A stretch of DNA of 64,000 bases, taken from NCBI GenBank assembly GCA_905250115.1, contig CAJNOI010000246.1, positions 2,946 through 66,945 on the forward strand, given 5' to 3'. How positions within the stretch are numbered: position 1 is the stretch's first letter; every line of letters starts with the position of its first letter. Below, piece after piece: positions 47,741-60,942 of this stretch. Under the pieces are notes generated by a model. It saw only the letters and a program-made list of their open reading frames with translations, was not told the origin of the DNA and made no database searches. The translations under genes and the position numbers were made by a program. Source of the stretch: Adineta steineri (taxonomy: Eukaryota; Rotifera; Eurotatoria; Adinetida; Adinetidae).

Positions 47741-50269
47741 TATAATCTATATCAATCTACACGACTACTATTTCGATTAAATATAATGAGTGTATGTTTC
47801 GCATGAATTGAAAGTGAACATTCATTGATGTTTGATAAAAAAAACATATCAGATTGTTTTTTATTGAAGGCTTGAAATATTCGTGTTTGAATAATGTTTC
47901 ATAACACGTTTTTTGATATGTTAACTTTGAAAAAAATCGTTTTTATTCTAATGATTGTTCAATAGATTATATCATTTTAACTTAAGAGATACAAGGCACA
48001 TGTATGATTGAACTATTAATAGAGCGAATAATATAGTGTCATATTGAGATTTGATCATATCTTAGATAAAAAGCAACATAATTTTTTTAATGAAAATACA
48101 CAATGATGGACATATACTACTCTTATACATTGGTTAAGAAGACTTTTTTTCAATACATTCATCTATAGTTACGAAATAAGAGATAGATTAGGTATGTGAA
48201 TGCCAAAATATGAGCAAAGAACAAACATATAGTAGGCGTATAAGTACTTGAAACAATTGACGCTAATGAACGCCAATCACAAATCTATTATAGGAAAACT
48301 TGCATTATTAATATGTCAACGCCATACAATTGAATGTTCTTATTGTATGCATGTGTATAGGAAAGAGAATATATATATATATATATATCTTCTATAAACG
48401 AATCAACGTCATACATCACAAATCCATATGTATGGATGTTAACATCAATATTGATAAAAATCTCTTGACAAAAACATCTTAATTTAATTTTCGTTATCTC
48501 ATTGTACTCTCATAACTTCATGAACTTATAATTGACTATATTCATTAACTTCTCAATCAAGAATAAAAAGAATTGTATAGGATATCTAACATTGAATATA
48601 TATATATATACAATTATCTATGAATTTTTCTCTCATAGTACTGATATATCAATGACTTTCTCAATTGTAAGCTGAATACATGAAACTTTTCATATAATCT
48701 ATACACAGATGACATTTAGTTTTAAGTACAATCCTTCTTCTTTCTTTTTTATTAAAAACAAAAAATAAAATTGCATTATTTATGCTTTTAATTTGTTATT
48801 AAAAGTAAGTTCTTTATACTTCGTATAAGAAATGTAAAAGTATGATGAGTTCAATTTTATATTACTTTTTGATTTAATATCAATATTTTATTATTTTACT
48901 GCAATTATTCTTTTGTAATAAATTGAAAATAAAGAATTTTCTTTTATGAATTGTTTCTTTCACTCTCTGATCAATAATTTATAACAACACTTATCATTTT
49001 TTTACTCAATGCCGCTTATATTTCGACTCGGAATATTATCATTGAATAAGAACAGTAATATCAATCAGTGAAATATATTCAACAGATATATTATTAGCTA
49101 CTACTAACTAATCTTACTATTAAGGAATTATTAAGAAAAATTTACGTTCAAATTATTTGCTATTACAACTGAATAAATGACAAAAAACAGCTTCAATGAA
49201 TAGTAATATGAGAAGATATTATTAGCAAGTCAAGTGTTTGTACTAATGCTTTGATTAAATAAAGATCAATCATATCTAGACCAATGACTAATACAATCGA
49301 GTTAGTTAATAAGTAATTCTAAGAACGAGTATTTAAAAACAGATTCCTATGATTTTCATCTCTTCTAAAATTGAACTTACATATTATTATGATTTCTAAC
49401 TGAAACTTTTCCTAAAAATAGATTTATATCACTTAACAGATAGAATCGAAAACTTTTCTTTTGTTTAGACAAATAGATAAATAATAATATAAACATACGT
49501 TTTAATTGTTGTTGAAAAAAGAGTTTTATAAAACAAAAATCGTCAGAAACTATTTGAATAAAAATATAAAATAGTGTCGAACGGTATTTATTAATAATAC
49601 TAGTAATACATATTTCGATTTTTTGTTATTTATAGTAGATTATAGATCGTATCCATAATGGTCGTATGTCATAAAAGACTAAAAACAACACTCTATCATA
49701 ATTAACATCAAGATACTATTTTATCAGTATCAAAACAAAAACTCATCGTGTATGTTTACTTCCACTATACGTTGAAAGAATGATGGAAATAACATGATAA
49801 CTTCCTCTCCTCCTTCTCTATTACACCCTACTATCAATAGTACTATCCATGTATCGGATATTACCCTTATCAACAATTGATTTTTATGACACTAATTTTT
49901 CATTTGAAAATAGATTATAGATAAAAACAAAAACACTTCTGCTTCTTTTCTTCTAACAAGATAATTGTCCGATAGAAAAAAACAATATCTATATATATAT
50001 ACGAAATTTGGTCATTTACAAGTAAATTTATTATCATTAATTTTTTTTTTATGAACTTTTTTTTAATTTTAATCTATTACAAAAAAGAAAGAAGAAGTAA
50101 ACAAATAAGCAAACAAGCAAACGAAAGCATAGAAAAGATTGAAAGTCGACTGAATTTCATTTTTTTTTGTATCATTATGATCAACTCATCGTAAATGGAA
50201 AGCAAGTTATTCAACAAGTAACACAACTGTACATAATAAAAAAAAAACAAACACAAATAATTGAAAAAA

Positions 50270-53200
50270 TCACAATGGTACTTCTTCGAATAAAGAAAAT
50301 GGTTTTCGACGATATTCAAGAATTGATTCAAGCACCCAATCAGATGATACAAAATGTATTCCTAATGAACGGCATTGATCATAATTATTACGTCTTTCAG
50401 AAACATATAACATATCACATAGAACAATAATTTGATATTTATCAAGTAAACGTTGTGTTACACATGTTATTATTTGACCACCACATGTTGTTATTAAATC
50501 TTCTAAACGTTCATTTGTCATTTGTATATCAGAATTTTCTGTACATTTTATCATAAAACAAATATTTTGAAAAAGTGAATGACGTTTTGATATTAAACGT
50601 GAACGATGCGGACCACCATGTGGATGAACATCCGTATCATCACCTTCAATTTCATAAGGTGATTCATCCATAAGACGATCACATTTAACAGAATCTTGAA
50701 TCCAACGGTATGATACACAATAGCAATGATGTGCAATAGCTTCAATTAATTTCATTGATAATGGTGAACGTAATGGATTATGTTCATCATTTGTTATTAA
50801 ATGTGTTGTTCGAGAATCAATGGATGTTGTTTGACAAGCAGATGGATATTTTTCCAAAAATTTATCAACAAATTCCTAAAAGAATAAATGTAAAATTCGT
50901 TTTTTGTTTTAAATAAATAAATAGAAAATCATACTATTTGATAAGCTTCAAGACATGTAACAGCAATAACAATTGGCCGATTAGGATCAGTCTAAATAAT
51001 TTAAAATAATTCATTTGTACATCACAATAAAAAATGAATACATACGCGAAACAGAATTGGCACATCATCGGTATCCATTTCAGCGATTGTAATTGTTGCT
51101 GGTGTAATAACATTTCTTAGACTTGATTCATCGGTTAATGTAGAATTTTCTTTTGATAAAGAAAATTCATCATTTGATTTATCAGAAATAGATTTTTTTT
51201 GACCGGAATTATTGTTTATTTCATTTAAAGCTGCTAAGATTTGTTGTTCAGGATGAGCAAGTCTTTTATGTTTCTAAGAAAAATAAAAAAAATTTTTTTA
51301 TTATAATTTCATTCGAGCATCGCTAGAATCAGTCAGGGTTTTATTAATATAAATAATCGAATTATCTCTTTGATGATTTATATCTGTTGTTTAATTATTA
51401 CAACAACATAAGATGTTTCTCTCTCATTTTTCTTAACAAACAACAGAATCTTCATAGAAATATAAACCTTATACATAAATTAGAGGATCGATTGATATAG
51501 ATATTATACATAATAACAGTATGTTTAGTCTACATAGGATTTTATATTTGATTTGTTGTTTGTTATGTCTATGACAGATAAATACTATAAATATTAGCTA
51601 ATATAAATAAATCTATGGTAATTACAAGGCTGAAATAATTATTTGATTTATTATGATAAGATAATGAAATATGAAAGAAAATTAATAAAATATATTGAGT
51701 ACAATCTAATAAATTTTTATTTATTAGACAGTCTAGCATATTGGCCTTCAGCAGCATAACCTTCGAAATTAGTAAAAAGATTTTGATCGTTTTCTGAAAA
51801 GCCATTTGAACTGACTCGTAGAGAATTTTTCATTGAACCTAACCGATTAGCTGTAGGTTCGCATACAAAATATTTTCAAGTTTACACACTACACTCTCTC
51901 ATAGTAGAAGACCCTTTCAGAAGGTATAATGTACGCGGTGTAATAGAAGGTCTCCTTGATATACCTTGGTATATAACAAATTCAATGTCAGACAATCATT
52001 ATCAATAGATAAAATATGATTTCTGAATAATATGTATAGACAGATAATAAGATACAGATATACACACTAAACAAAAATCGATATCACATTTACTCTGATC
52101 TTGCGCCAATAGATACAATCTATATATATCAAAGCATAGAGTGTGATGATGATTAAACAAAAGAAAAGAGAAGATAATGCGTGTATGATAATACAGGTGA
52201 TGACATACCGTGTCTTTACACTCCTGATTCTAATTATGAATAACCTAGGAAAACCCTGGATGAACCCTTGAAAACCAGGGAAAAGTTTTGTGGCTAAAAT
52301 TCACGGAAAAATGTATGTCTTTTATTACGAGAAGGGCGATCCAGTAAATTTTTCATTCCGCTTACCTAAAATCCTAATCATTATGATCACGAATCCAAAA
52401 TATCTTTAACTATACTGGTTAAAGTAAAATCCTATATTACTTTATTTACTATATGTATCATATTACAACTTGCTAGACGGCATATAATTGAAAAAAAACA
52501 AGATAAGAATAAATAGTTTCAATCACATATAGGATTGCTTATTTTGTAATACGACTTTACAGATACATTCTAAACAGTTTTATAATTTACATCTATATTG
52601 AAAAGATTAATTAATATAACGACTAGTAAATAAAGCTAATATATTCTAAAAAGAATCGACTCAAGTTGCAATGGAAACATTATTTTATTTCTTCAAACTA
52701 TTCTATTTAAATTTAAGTCTATTAGAAAACCAAATTTTTATCACAATCGATAGACTAAAATTCCAATACTATCTTTTCTAAGTAAGCTAATAATATTATA
52801 TTAAAAACTTACTGAAAGATAATCTGTACGATAACGTTTATTGCAAATATTACATTTAGCTTTATTACGTTTTGAAGATTTTTTTGTTATTTGTTCATCC
52901 TGATCTATATTCCATTGTTTATTTAAAGTTTGTAATGGTTCGGTATCATCATCAAATACAACAACTATTGAAAAGCAAAAAATTAGCAATTATATGTTCA
53001 TCAGAATTCTATAATTAACCTGATTGATCACGTATTATATTATCTTGAGGATCATTACTATCTTCATGATCACTTTTCTCATGATTTTCTTCATTCATTT
53101 CCAATAAAGATTGATCTTGTTCATCTACTAATGGTGGTAGTTTTCCTTTATGAATATTTCTAATATGTACTAAGAAATTTGATCGTCTTGAATATTCATG

Positions 53201-54085
53201 ATTGCATATTGAACAATATTTAGTTGGATCAATAGGTTTTTGTCGATTATTTACCCAAACAGATGGCCCAAATTTTTTCGGTAATGGTAACGAATCTTTT
53301 GAAGTAGTTTTATGTTTATTTTCTAAATAAAAAAATTTTTTCAAATTAAGAAAATAAAATAAAATAATTACATACTTAAACGTTTAAGAGCTTTTGTTGA
53401 TTTAGATTTTATATGTTCTATATTATTGTCATCATTATTATTATTAATATCCGGAATAGTTTCATTCTCTTCTAAAACTTTTTCCTCCTCCTCCTCCTCC
53501 TCTTCATCATCATAGATATAAATTGTTGAAAGTTGATCTTAAAAAAGAAAAAATCGTTATTATAAATAAATTCTTTTTTTTTTTCATTAAAACCTTTTGT
53601 CAAACGAGGAATACGAATGACTGGTTGAGCAGGTTTCGTATTTTTAACAACAGAATGTTCAACACGATGTGTACGTCGTTTTAATTTATGAATTTCCCTC
53701 TGCATTCTATATAATATATTTGTCATTGTAATCATATATTGTTTATTAACTAATTGTGTATGATGAAAAAGTCTTTCAAAACGAGATCGACGTTTATTCG
53801 GCATATGTGAAAGATCATCTAGTAAGAAAAAATATATACTTTTGCATATTTTCAACAACATTTACTTTTTAAAGTTGATGATAATATCCGATGACGATCT
53901 TTTAATGATTGTTCAATTGTACTTGTCGATGCAACTGATGATGGTGATGGTGTATTTTCATATGTATTTGTATCATTTATACGAATTGATAAACGCGATG
54001 GATCAGGTGATGTATCACTACGAAATTTATTACAAAATTTTTTACATGAGGAATGTGGTTTTCGAACACCAGTGGATGTCGCCAT
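50270..54085 (-). CDS. C2H2 zinc-finger protein with C-terminal tandem BRCT domains (BRCA1/BARD1-like)
   Basis: Eight exons (53866-54085, 53594-53818, 53376-53537, 53020-53322, 52813-52964, 51046-51273, 50935-50991, 50270-50875) give 650 residues in frame. A basic N-terminal region is followed by an acidic run (EEEEEEEE), then C2H2 finger 1 (Cys239, Cys242, His255, His260). Finger 2 (Cys341, Cys344, His356, His361) is completed across the long fifth intron: CNICNKRYRTDYLS joins KHKRLAH, although its spacing is CX2CX11HX4H. Two BRCT repeats fill residues ~436-650, with YRWIQDSVK and SDWVLESILEY carrying the conserved Trp of each, and SPYEIEGD between them as in BRCA1. A nuclear, phosphopeptide-binding DNA-damage role is inferred. 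Intron 5 is about 1.54 kb; two separate genes remain possible. Confidence 0.72.
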
Positions 54086-54604
54086 TTTTCCACTGAGAAT
54101 AGAAAAGAAAAATGAATCTATTATAAATAGAATAAAAGAAAAACAACTATGTTTGTAAGATGAAGTTAAATTAAAATATTAAAAAGCCAAGGACAAAGTT
54201 TTGCTTATTTGGTTAAAACAGTCATTTTCATTTGTAAACGATGTTTGAAAAGAAAAATTTTGGTTTTTTTTTTTTTGTCATCTGAAATAAGAAAGAAAAA
54301 TAGTAGCGAACGATAAAAAAAACACTAACATATAACTCTCTTCTGAAGGCTGTTTGTTACAAAAGACATTTAAAAAAGAAAAATTTTTTTTTTGTTCTCT
54401 TTCTTTTTTTTTACGATAAAAATAACCAACATAGAAGCATTCATACACAAAATGCACACATCCATATAATGTTGTTTTTTCTTATTTCTATTGCAGATGT
54501 TTGAAGAGTGAAAAAGAAGTAGAACAGACAATAAAGACGATGTGACAAAAAGTTTTCAATGAATATACACGATGCTTGATTTTTATGAAAATACAACTGA
54601 ACAT
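54086..54604. other. Spacer between two minus-strand genes
   Basis: Contains the 3' flank of the PAIP2-like gene and the 5' flank of the zinc-finger/BRCT gene. An acceptor-like tctcag read on the minus strand ends about 7 bp before the ATG at 54085. No other feature. Confidence 0.45.
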
Positions 54605-55654
54605 TTAAAACTTTTTTTCTTGTTTGTCAAGCTGACTAGATGATGATGATGATGATGATGATGTTAAGGTAACTAAAGGTCCTTCAGTAGTTGATGGTTT
54701 TAACCATGATGGTTTAAATTCATTTGCATCCGGATTTAATTTACTGTCTTGAGATTGTTCAGCCTAAAAGAAATATTATTAGATTAAAAAAATTTAGGTT
54801 TTATTTTGTTACTGAAATTTTTGGTGTATCAGTAAATTCAGTTTCTTGAGTCATATAATTCCAGCATTCTTCCATTTGAGCATATAATTCTTCTTGCTAA
54901 AATAAATAAAATAGTAAACATTTTTTTTTGAGAATAAAAAAGGATTATAAATAGAACAATCTATTTATTAGTGTCAATTTAATTCTAAGATTTAATGAAA
55001 GCAGATACCTCATTATCATTTAACTCGTCATCGGAGAACTCATTATCGTATATCTAAAAAATAGAATTCTCAAATTCTTATATCTCACTTTATTTTGATC
55101 TGTATATGTGAAAAAAGAATACCGTATTATTATATGTCCAATATTTTGAATACTGAAGAAAGGTCACGAAATATAAATGAATTATTTCTTCTTCTATACC
55201 TCATTTTGATACTTTTTAAAGGCATCTTGTACAGCATCAGAAAAAACTGAATCATCTTCATCATGATTAATATTTGTTCGCATTTGATGATGACGATGAT
55301 GATGATGATCTCTTGCATCTAATTCAGCTACAATTTCGTCGGGTAAATTTGCATCTTCATCTTCTTGAAATGGATACATTTGTTGAAATAAACCATTTTC
55401 ATAACTAGAAAATGTAAATAATATATCTATTTAAAAAAACAAATTTTTTTTATAGCGTACGATTGAGTTCTATTATCAAATAAATGATCAGACATGGCCT
55501 GTGTATTTCTAAAAATAGAAATAATTAAAAATTAATAAACTTTTCTTTTTTTGTCAACATACAATGATTCATCCGTTTCATAGTCTAATAGTTGATTTTG
55601 ATAGGACGAATTGTTGTTATTATGATTATTCGATGGTTGTCGTGAAGAAGACAT
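54605..55654 (-). CDS. PAIP2-like protein with PAM2 motif (poly(A)-binding-protein interactor)
   Basis: Six exons (55563-55654, 55461-55508, 55200-55404, 55009-55053, 54813-54896, 54605-54763) give 210 residues. The C-terminal part has a complete PAM2 motif, Leu167-Asn-Pro-Asp-Ala-Asn-Glu-Phe-Lys-Pro176, which binds the MLLE domain of PABP. Upstream is an acidic stretch (IYDNEFSDDELNDNE then QEELYAQMEECWNYM) resembling the PAM1-like region of PAIP2, a translational repressor. The N-terminal half is low-complexity (Asn, Gln, a His cluster) and the tail has a poly-Ser run encoded by tca repeats. A splice acceptor (tttttag) directly abuts the ATG. PAIP2 identity is likely but other small PAM2 proteins are possible. 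Confidence 0.7.
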
Positions 55655-57329
55655 CTAAAAATCAAAATATAGCAATTTTTTTATTTACATTTGTTTTTTA
55701 TTCAATAGTCCTTCAAAAATTTGTAAATAAACAAATCTGGTACATGATTAAAGCGTTTCTTTCTTTTCAATTTCATGCTTGATTAGTTAACATAGTTTAG
55801 TATAAGTTACTTGACTGATCGAAAGGACAAAGAAAGAAGAAAAAAAACAACATTCGTATCGAAACATCATTCACTTGGCTAAGGTATATTCATTCGACTA
55901 GCAGTGATAGTAGCGTCAAATATATTTATACATAAGATTTGATTAATTATCTATAAGAGATTTTTTTTAAGTAACTATTATAAATCTAATCATATTTTTT
56001 TTTATTTACTTAATTATAATATTATACCAGATGTCACTGATTGTCAAACACAACCCTCGTTTTATTAAATGTTTAATATTTGATAGATTATATACTGATA
56101 TGAACGTGATTTTTGACATTCTTTTTTTTTGCAGAAATTTTCATATTATTTGATCTCAGAATACTATACTGATAAAAGAGAACTGTTTTTTTTATTATAA
56201 CGTAAAATTTCTTTTTCTTTTTATCTTTAATCAATATTTGTTCTACGTGAGTGTGACTATTGCTAACTAATTTATGTCCTTATAATATTTCATTATTCTG
56301 ATGAAGAATTTAACATTTGGCATATATAATAATTAGAAAAGGAATAAGAATATTCTTTTTCCAGTAATATATTTCATAATTAATATATAGACTACTCAAG
56401 TAGTATTACTTTCAATATGATAATTGTACCTGAAAAAAAAAAGATCTTTTTTTAAAGTGGTTTTTTCATATAAATTTAAGTAGTTTAGAGTGCATTGGTT
56501 CTCATAAATCACAACAGTCGTAAATATATGTATATATATATCATAGCAAAAGAATCTATATTACAAAATAAATATTTATTATCCTAGATTTAATAGTGAT
56601 ATTCATATTTGTTTTCTTCATTTTACTGACTCATTCGATTCTCCTCATTTCTTTTTAATAAAAGATGCAAACCGAAATTCTACATCAAAGAGCATACTTC
56701 AATTCACTATTGTAAATTTTTTCATGAAATCTTAAGGGTATAGTGTCTCGTATGACATATAATTTAAAGATTAGCAATTTTTGATTGATATTGTTCGAAC
56801 GAATTTATTCTAATTATAGTCACCTCAATCATTTTCATACGACAATCGTGACCATCAACTATTTTTAAGCATCAATTTTATTCCAATGATCAATGAAAAG
56901 TATGGCTTCATCATGAATTCATTATCATAAAAAATATAATGCTAAAAATCTTTGTTAAGAACATGCACTACGAAAGCTTCGAAGCAAAGTTTAACTTAAT
57001 AGAATAAAACGACGTTGATAATTTATCTTAACCATTCAATATATGTAAAAATAATACTATAAAATATGATTTGAAATTTATTTTTTTCATAAAGCAGTTT
57101 AATATCGATATTTATCATTTATGTCCTTGAAATAATACATTGTAATTTATCTTTTAAGAATTTAAAGATTCTAAATATTCCTCGAACTTCATATATGATT
57201 TTTACTTATAAATATATCAAATAATAATAACGATATCTGTTTTGTTGTATCTATATAAATACATACTCTCTAATGAATTACATCAGCTTTGTCTTCGATA
57301 TATTTTAAAATGTCTATTAAAATATCTGC
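55655..57329. other. Gene-free stretch
   Basis: AT-rich; no gene or RNA recognised. Confidence 0.5.
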
Positions 57330-57502
57330 TTAACCCTTTACGGCCGGCTACCAGAAGACAACAAGCAAAAAGTTATCTTTCTATATATTCTTTGTTGTTG
57401 ATTTATAGGAATCAATTTTTCACGGGCGACTTTTTAAAAGATGCCGTACCCCTCTACGGCAAAATTGTTACCTTTTGATAACACCAGGTCGTAAAGGGTT
57501 AA
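57330..57502. mobile_element. piggyBac-like MITE flanked by TTAA
   Basis: The left end reads ttaaccctttacggcc (57330-57345). The right end reads ggtcgtaaagggttaa (57487-57502), whose reverse complement differs at one base. TTAA on both sides followed by CCC is the hallmark of piggyBac insertions, where TTAA is the duplicated target. The interior is ~140 bp, relatively GC-rich, with a second small palindrome (gccgtacccctctacggc). No transposase frame, so it is non-autonomous. Confidence 0.8.
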
Positions 57503-58711
57503 AGTTAAATCGACTGTGCTATAGCTTATGCAATTATTGAAATCGGAATCATACTTTAAAAACTGTAGCATATTCTTAGCGTTCGCCCATTATATTAAAG
57601 ATTATCTTATGATTTAAATACGTACTACAACAAATGATGATGAAATGCATCGAAATTTAAGAGATTAGTAGTATTAATAAAGTCATCTTTTCTCCTCTAA
57701 TGAAATCAATTTGACATGTCAAATTAATTCCGATGATTTTCAATAAATATCAACTAATTTAAGTAATACCAATGAATTTCAATTGAACAAGAATCATCTC
57801 GTTGATTCTACCAACGTCGATATTCTAAAGGTAATAGTATCTCCTTGAATATATTACACTGATTTTAATCAATTTCGATTGATTTCTCAGATTGTTAAAA
57901 TGAACATATACTACCATCAATTATCTTAGATGAATTTAAATGAAAGAAAAGTATTTTAGTCAATCTTATTAATTCTGCTGACTCTATGACTTCAATACTT
58001 TGTAGTTATGAATCTTCTCCTTCTACGTATTATATTGATATTTACATGTAAAAAATATCGGTCCTTCGTTAATGTCCTACTTTTTGTCATTTATGTACTG
58101 TTCGAACTGATCTAAGTAAACTTTAGTCTCCTTGTACAATCGTATATTAAACGGAAATTATAAACATATTAATATTACAAATTTCTTGTATAAACGGATG
58201 AAATACAAAATATTCTTGAAAAACTTGTTTTAAACAAAGCAAAAAAAAATTTGCACTGAAATTATTGAGCTGTACTTATGTAATGAATTGTTCTTTTTCA
58301 AAAAACAAAGAACATCAATCAATTGACCACTATACATTCATTTATACAATAATTCTTTCTTGTAATGCCCTTTAAAAATTTGAAAATTTTCATAAAATAA
58401 ATATAGAAATCAGTATATGCGGACGCGTATTTAGTTCAATAGAAAAAAAATTTTCAGAATAGAAAGACAAAAAAAATTCAGAGAGACAGAGATTAAACGA
58501 AAAAAAAAAGAGAAAATGTGGTGTTAGGAATTATAATAGATAACGATGTAACGACGACGACTCTTCTCTCTGATTTTTTTTGTATGTATTAAGCGCGCAT
58601 ATACACGTTTACGTGAAACAAAAATTGATCACAAACATTAAATAACAACGACGATAATGACGACTATAGTTCGATATTTAAAAATTAGTTTTTTATTTTT
58701 TGATGAACATT
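57503..58711. other. Gene-free stretch
   Basis: AT-rich; the 3' flank of the first small paralogous gene lies at its right end. No gene is seen. Confidence 0.5.
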
Positions 58712-59128
58712 TTATGTGGAAATCTGTCGTTTGACAAATCGAATTGTTAACAGACAGATTGCAAGAAGAATGACGATTTGTTGAAGATTTCGAAGGCTTG
58801 GACTACCACCATAAGCTCTAACATCTTGATCATAGGCATATTCTAATAAGAGAAGAAATATAAAATAATTGAACCTAATTTATGTTTAACTTACTGAAGA
58901 AAGCAACAAATGGAATAAAAGTAACCCAGAGACCAATTAAACCAAGTGCCGAAAGACAACAGAGACAGGTAATAGCACCGCCTAAGCCGCCTAATAATCC
59001 GCCCATTTTACCGGCTCCTCCGGCAGCAGGTCTTACGCCTGGTCGTGGTAATGGTGCTCTTAAAATAGATGGTTGCATATATCAATTATGTACTAAAAAG
59101 AAGGTTATGAAACTTACCGACCGTACAT
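58712..59128 (-). CDS. Small two-helix membrane protein, tandem paralogue A
   Basis: Three exons (59118-59128, 58895-59058, 58712-58842) give 101 residues. The first coding exon is just 11 nt (MYG plus two bases). A Pro/Gly-rich head (RPGVRPAAGGAGKMGGLLGG) leads to a Cys-rich helix (CLCCLSALGLIGLWVTFIPF), a polar linker, then a second helix (QIVILLAICLLTIRF) and the end RQIST. Intron phases are 2 and 1, the same as in the gene at 60453-60942. Shared features with that gene are RPAAGG, the Cys-Leu-rich first helix and the terminal Ile-Ser-Thr. No family is recognised. A longer start at 59078 in the same frame would need no first exon but loses the paralogue match. Confidence 0.7.
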
Positions 59129-60452
59129 ATTCTCACTCTACGGTGGACAAGCGATCTACAAGGTACAGATGAACAAAAAAAAATATATCGTTATTGAGCG
59201 ATGCGAGAAAAAAGAAGGACCTTTTCTGTTCTTGTTTAAAAAAGAAAAAAAAAACAAACAACCAAAATTAAATCCTCTTTTAGATACTTTCTCTCTCTCT
59301 TTCTCTCGTTACATAGACGAGAAACAAATAAGACTCAACGCTTATTATTGTTCGAAAAAAATACACTACTATGTATCTTTTTTACATTCTACTTCTTTCT
59401 CTCTCTCTCTTTCTCCCCCTATCTGAAGGAGACACATCTATACGCATTCACGTCATGGTTGACGGCATTTTTTTCTTTCGTTGTGGTAATAGAGGATACT
59501 ATAAGAGCATGAGAATAAAAAGGAACTACTGTTTCTTTCCAATAGGCGTGACTTACAATATGAATGATACACTGTTACCTATACTAATGATAAAAAAAGA
59601 CGAAGAAAAGGAAGAGGAGGGAGAGATAAAAAAATGAAGCAAGAGAGAGAGAGAGAGAGAAAGTCAGGGTATGCGTATCAGTCTGTATATTTCATGATGA
59701 GTATGCAATTATATACGTGTATGATGAATAAAAAATGCTAAAAAAAATTTGATCATGCGTAACGACGTTGCAAAGCATGTGTAGGTAAAAGAAATATATG
59801 TTTCTACTGATGAGTGCATAAGCAGGACACAAATGAAAATCGTCCTTGATATGAAAAATTGAGTTGTAATGATCATCAATGTTTAGACAAATGAAATTAA
59901 ACGACGATATTATAAATGAACATTAAAAAAGAATACAAGACGATCATGTCTTGAATAAATTATCTAATTGAATGACTTTGATCAATCGATCAAAAATAAA
60001 ATGAAAAGAAATTTTTTTCTTGAACACATACGTTACTGTTCTTTCTTTATATAAATCATAGACACGGAAAAAAAAGGGGAGAAAAATGACAAAAAAAAAT
60101 AAACAGGCATTTATGTATTGTTTAATAATAGCAACAATTTAGCAGCTTATTTGTCTTATTATATATTAAATGAAAACAATGATGATGACGACGACGATGA
60201 CGATGACTGATAAAAAATGGCGACATTAAAACACATTGTACCTGTTCAAAAAGAAATCTTTTTTTGGCGCGCAAGAGATATCAAAGAAAAAAAAAATATT
60301 CATCAAACGGTGAGACGGAAATATAGTTGTGTTGCAAAAAGGAGGAGAAGAAGATGAAATTAAAAAAAAGTTTTCTCAAAAAAAGATATGCGTGTTTGTT
60401 ATTTTAAAATGTATATATAGGTGTTGGCATAGATGTACGTGTGTGTCACCAG
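59129..60452. other. Spacer between the two paralogues
   Basis: Contains CT-rich and GA-rich tracts (59290-59310, 59396-59415, 59645-59660) and a GA/GAC-rich stretch near 60180-60215. Plus-strand open frames at 59169-59637 derive from these tracts. No gene is supported. Confidence 0.5.
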
Positions 60453-60942
60453 TTAAGTACTAATGGCAGAACCTCGTCGATGCTTTGTCAATACATAGAT
60501 CGAGCAGAGAATAGCACTGAAGAGAACCATAATATTAAGTTCCATCGTCGTTCCATTACCCGAAGCATTTTTACGAATTTGCGATTGAATTTGGTCTAAT
60601 TAAAAAAAAATTAGATAAATTTTAATTAAAAAATAATTTATTGACGTACTCATATAGGCTGCAGCAGCTATCATAGTAGCAAAAAGACCAAGAAGAGATA
60701 ATGCTGCTAGACATCCAAGACAAAGTAATGGACAAGCAAGACCACCGATTATACCGTTAAGACCACCGCCTGCTGCTGGTCGGGGACCAACTACTGCAGG
60801 TCGAGGAATAAATGTAGGTCTTCGACTAAATAGAAGAAATTTTAATTATATCAAAATTCTTTACTTTTAATATATATTCTTAAATTTCAACTTACACTGC
60901 ATATCGATTAACAGCAGCATAAGGACGTGCTCGGCTGGACAT
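60453..60942 (-). CDS. Small two-helix membrane protein, tandem paralogue B
   Basis: Three exons (60896-60942, 60650-60825, 60453-60595) give 121 residues. A basic head (MSSRARPYAAVNRYAV) and a Pro-rich segment (IPRPAVVGPRPAAGGG) lead to a Cys/Leu-rich helix (CPLLCLGCLAALSLLGLFAT), a polar linker with an NGT sequon, and a second helix (MVLFSAILCSIYVL) ending SAIST. Exon count and intron phases (2, 1) are identical to paralogue A 1.3 kb downstream, so the two arose by tandem duplication. The function is unknown. Confidence 0.75.

Larger units (their letters stand above)
45801..50269. other. 4.5-kb gene-free stretch
   Basis: The longest gene-free part of the window. Frames at 46368-46610, 47115-47312 and 50077-50430 lack motifs. 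It holds an AGT/ATT microsatellite, a perfect 11-bp-stem hairpin (47706-47740) and a TA run near 48370. The left end is the GPCR 5' flank. Confidence 0.5.

Noticed and set aside
59169-59637. Two plus-strand frames next to paralogue A
   Set aside because: Driven by CT/GA microsatellite tracts; no conserved motif.
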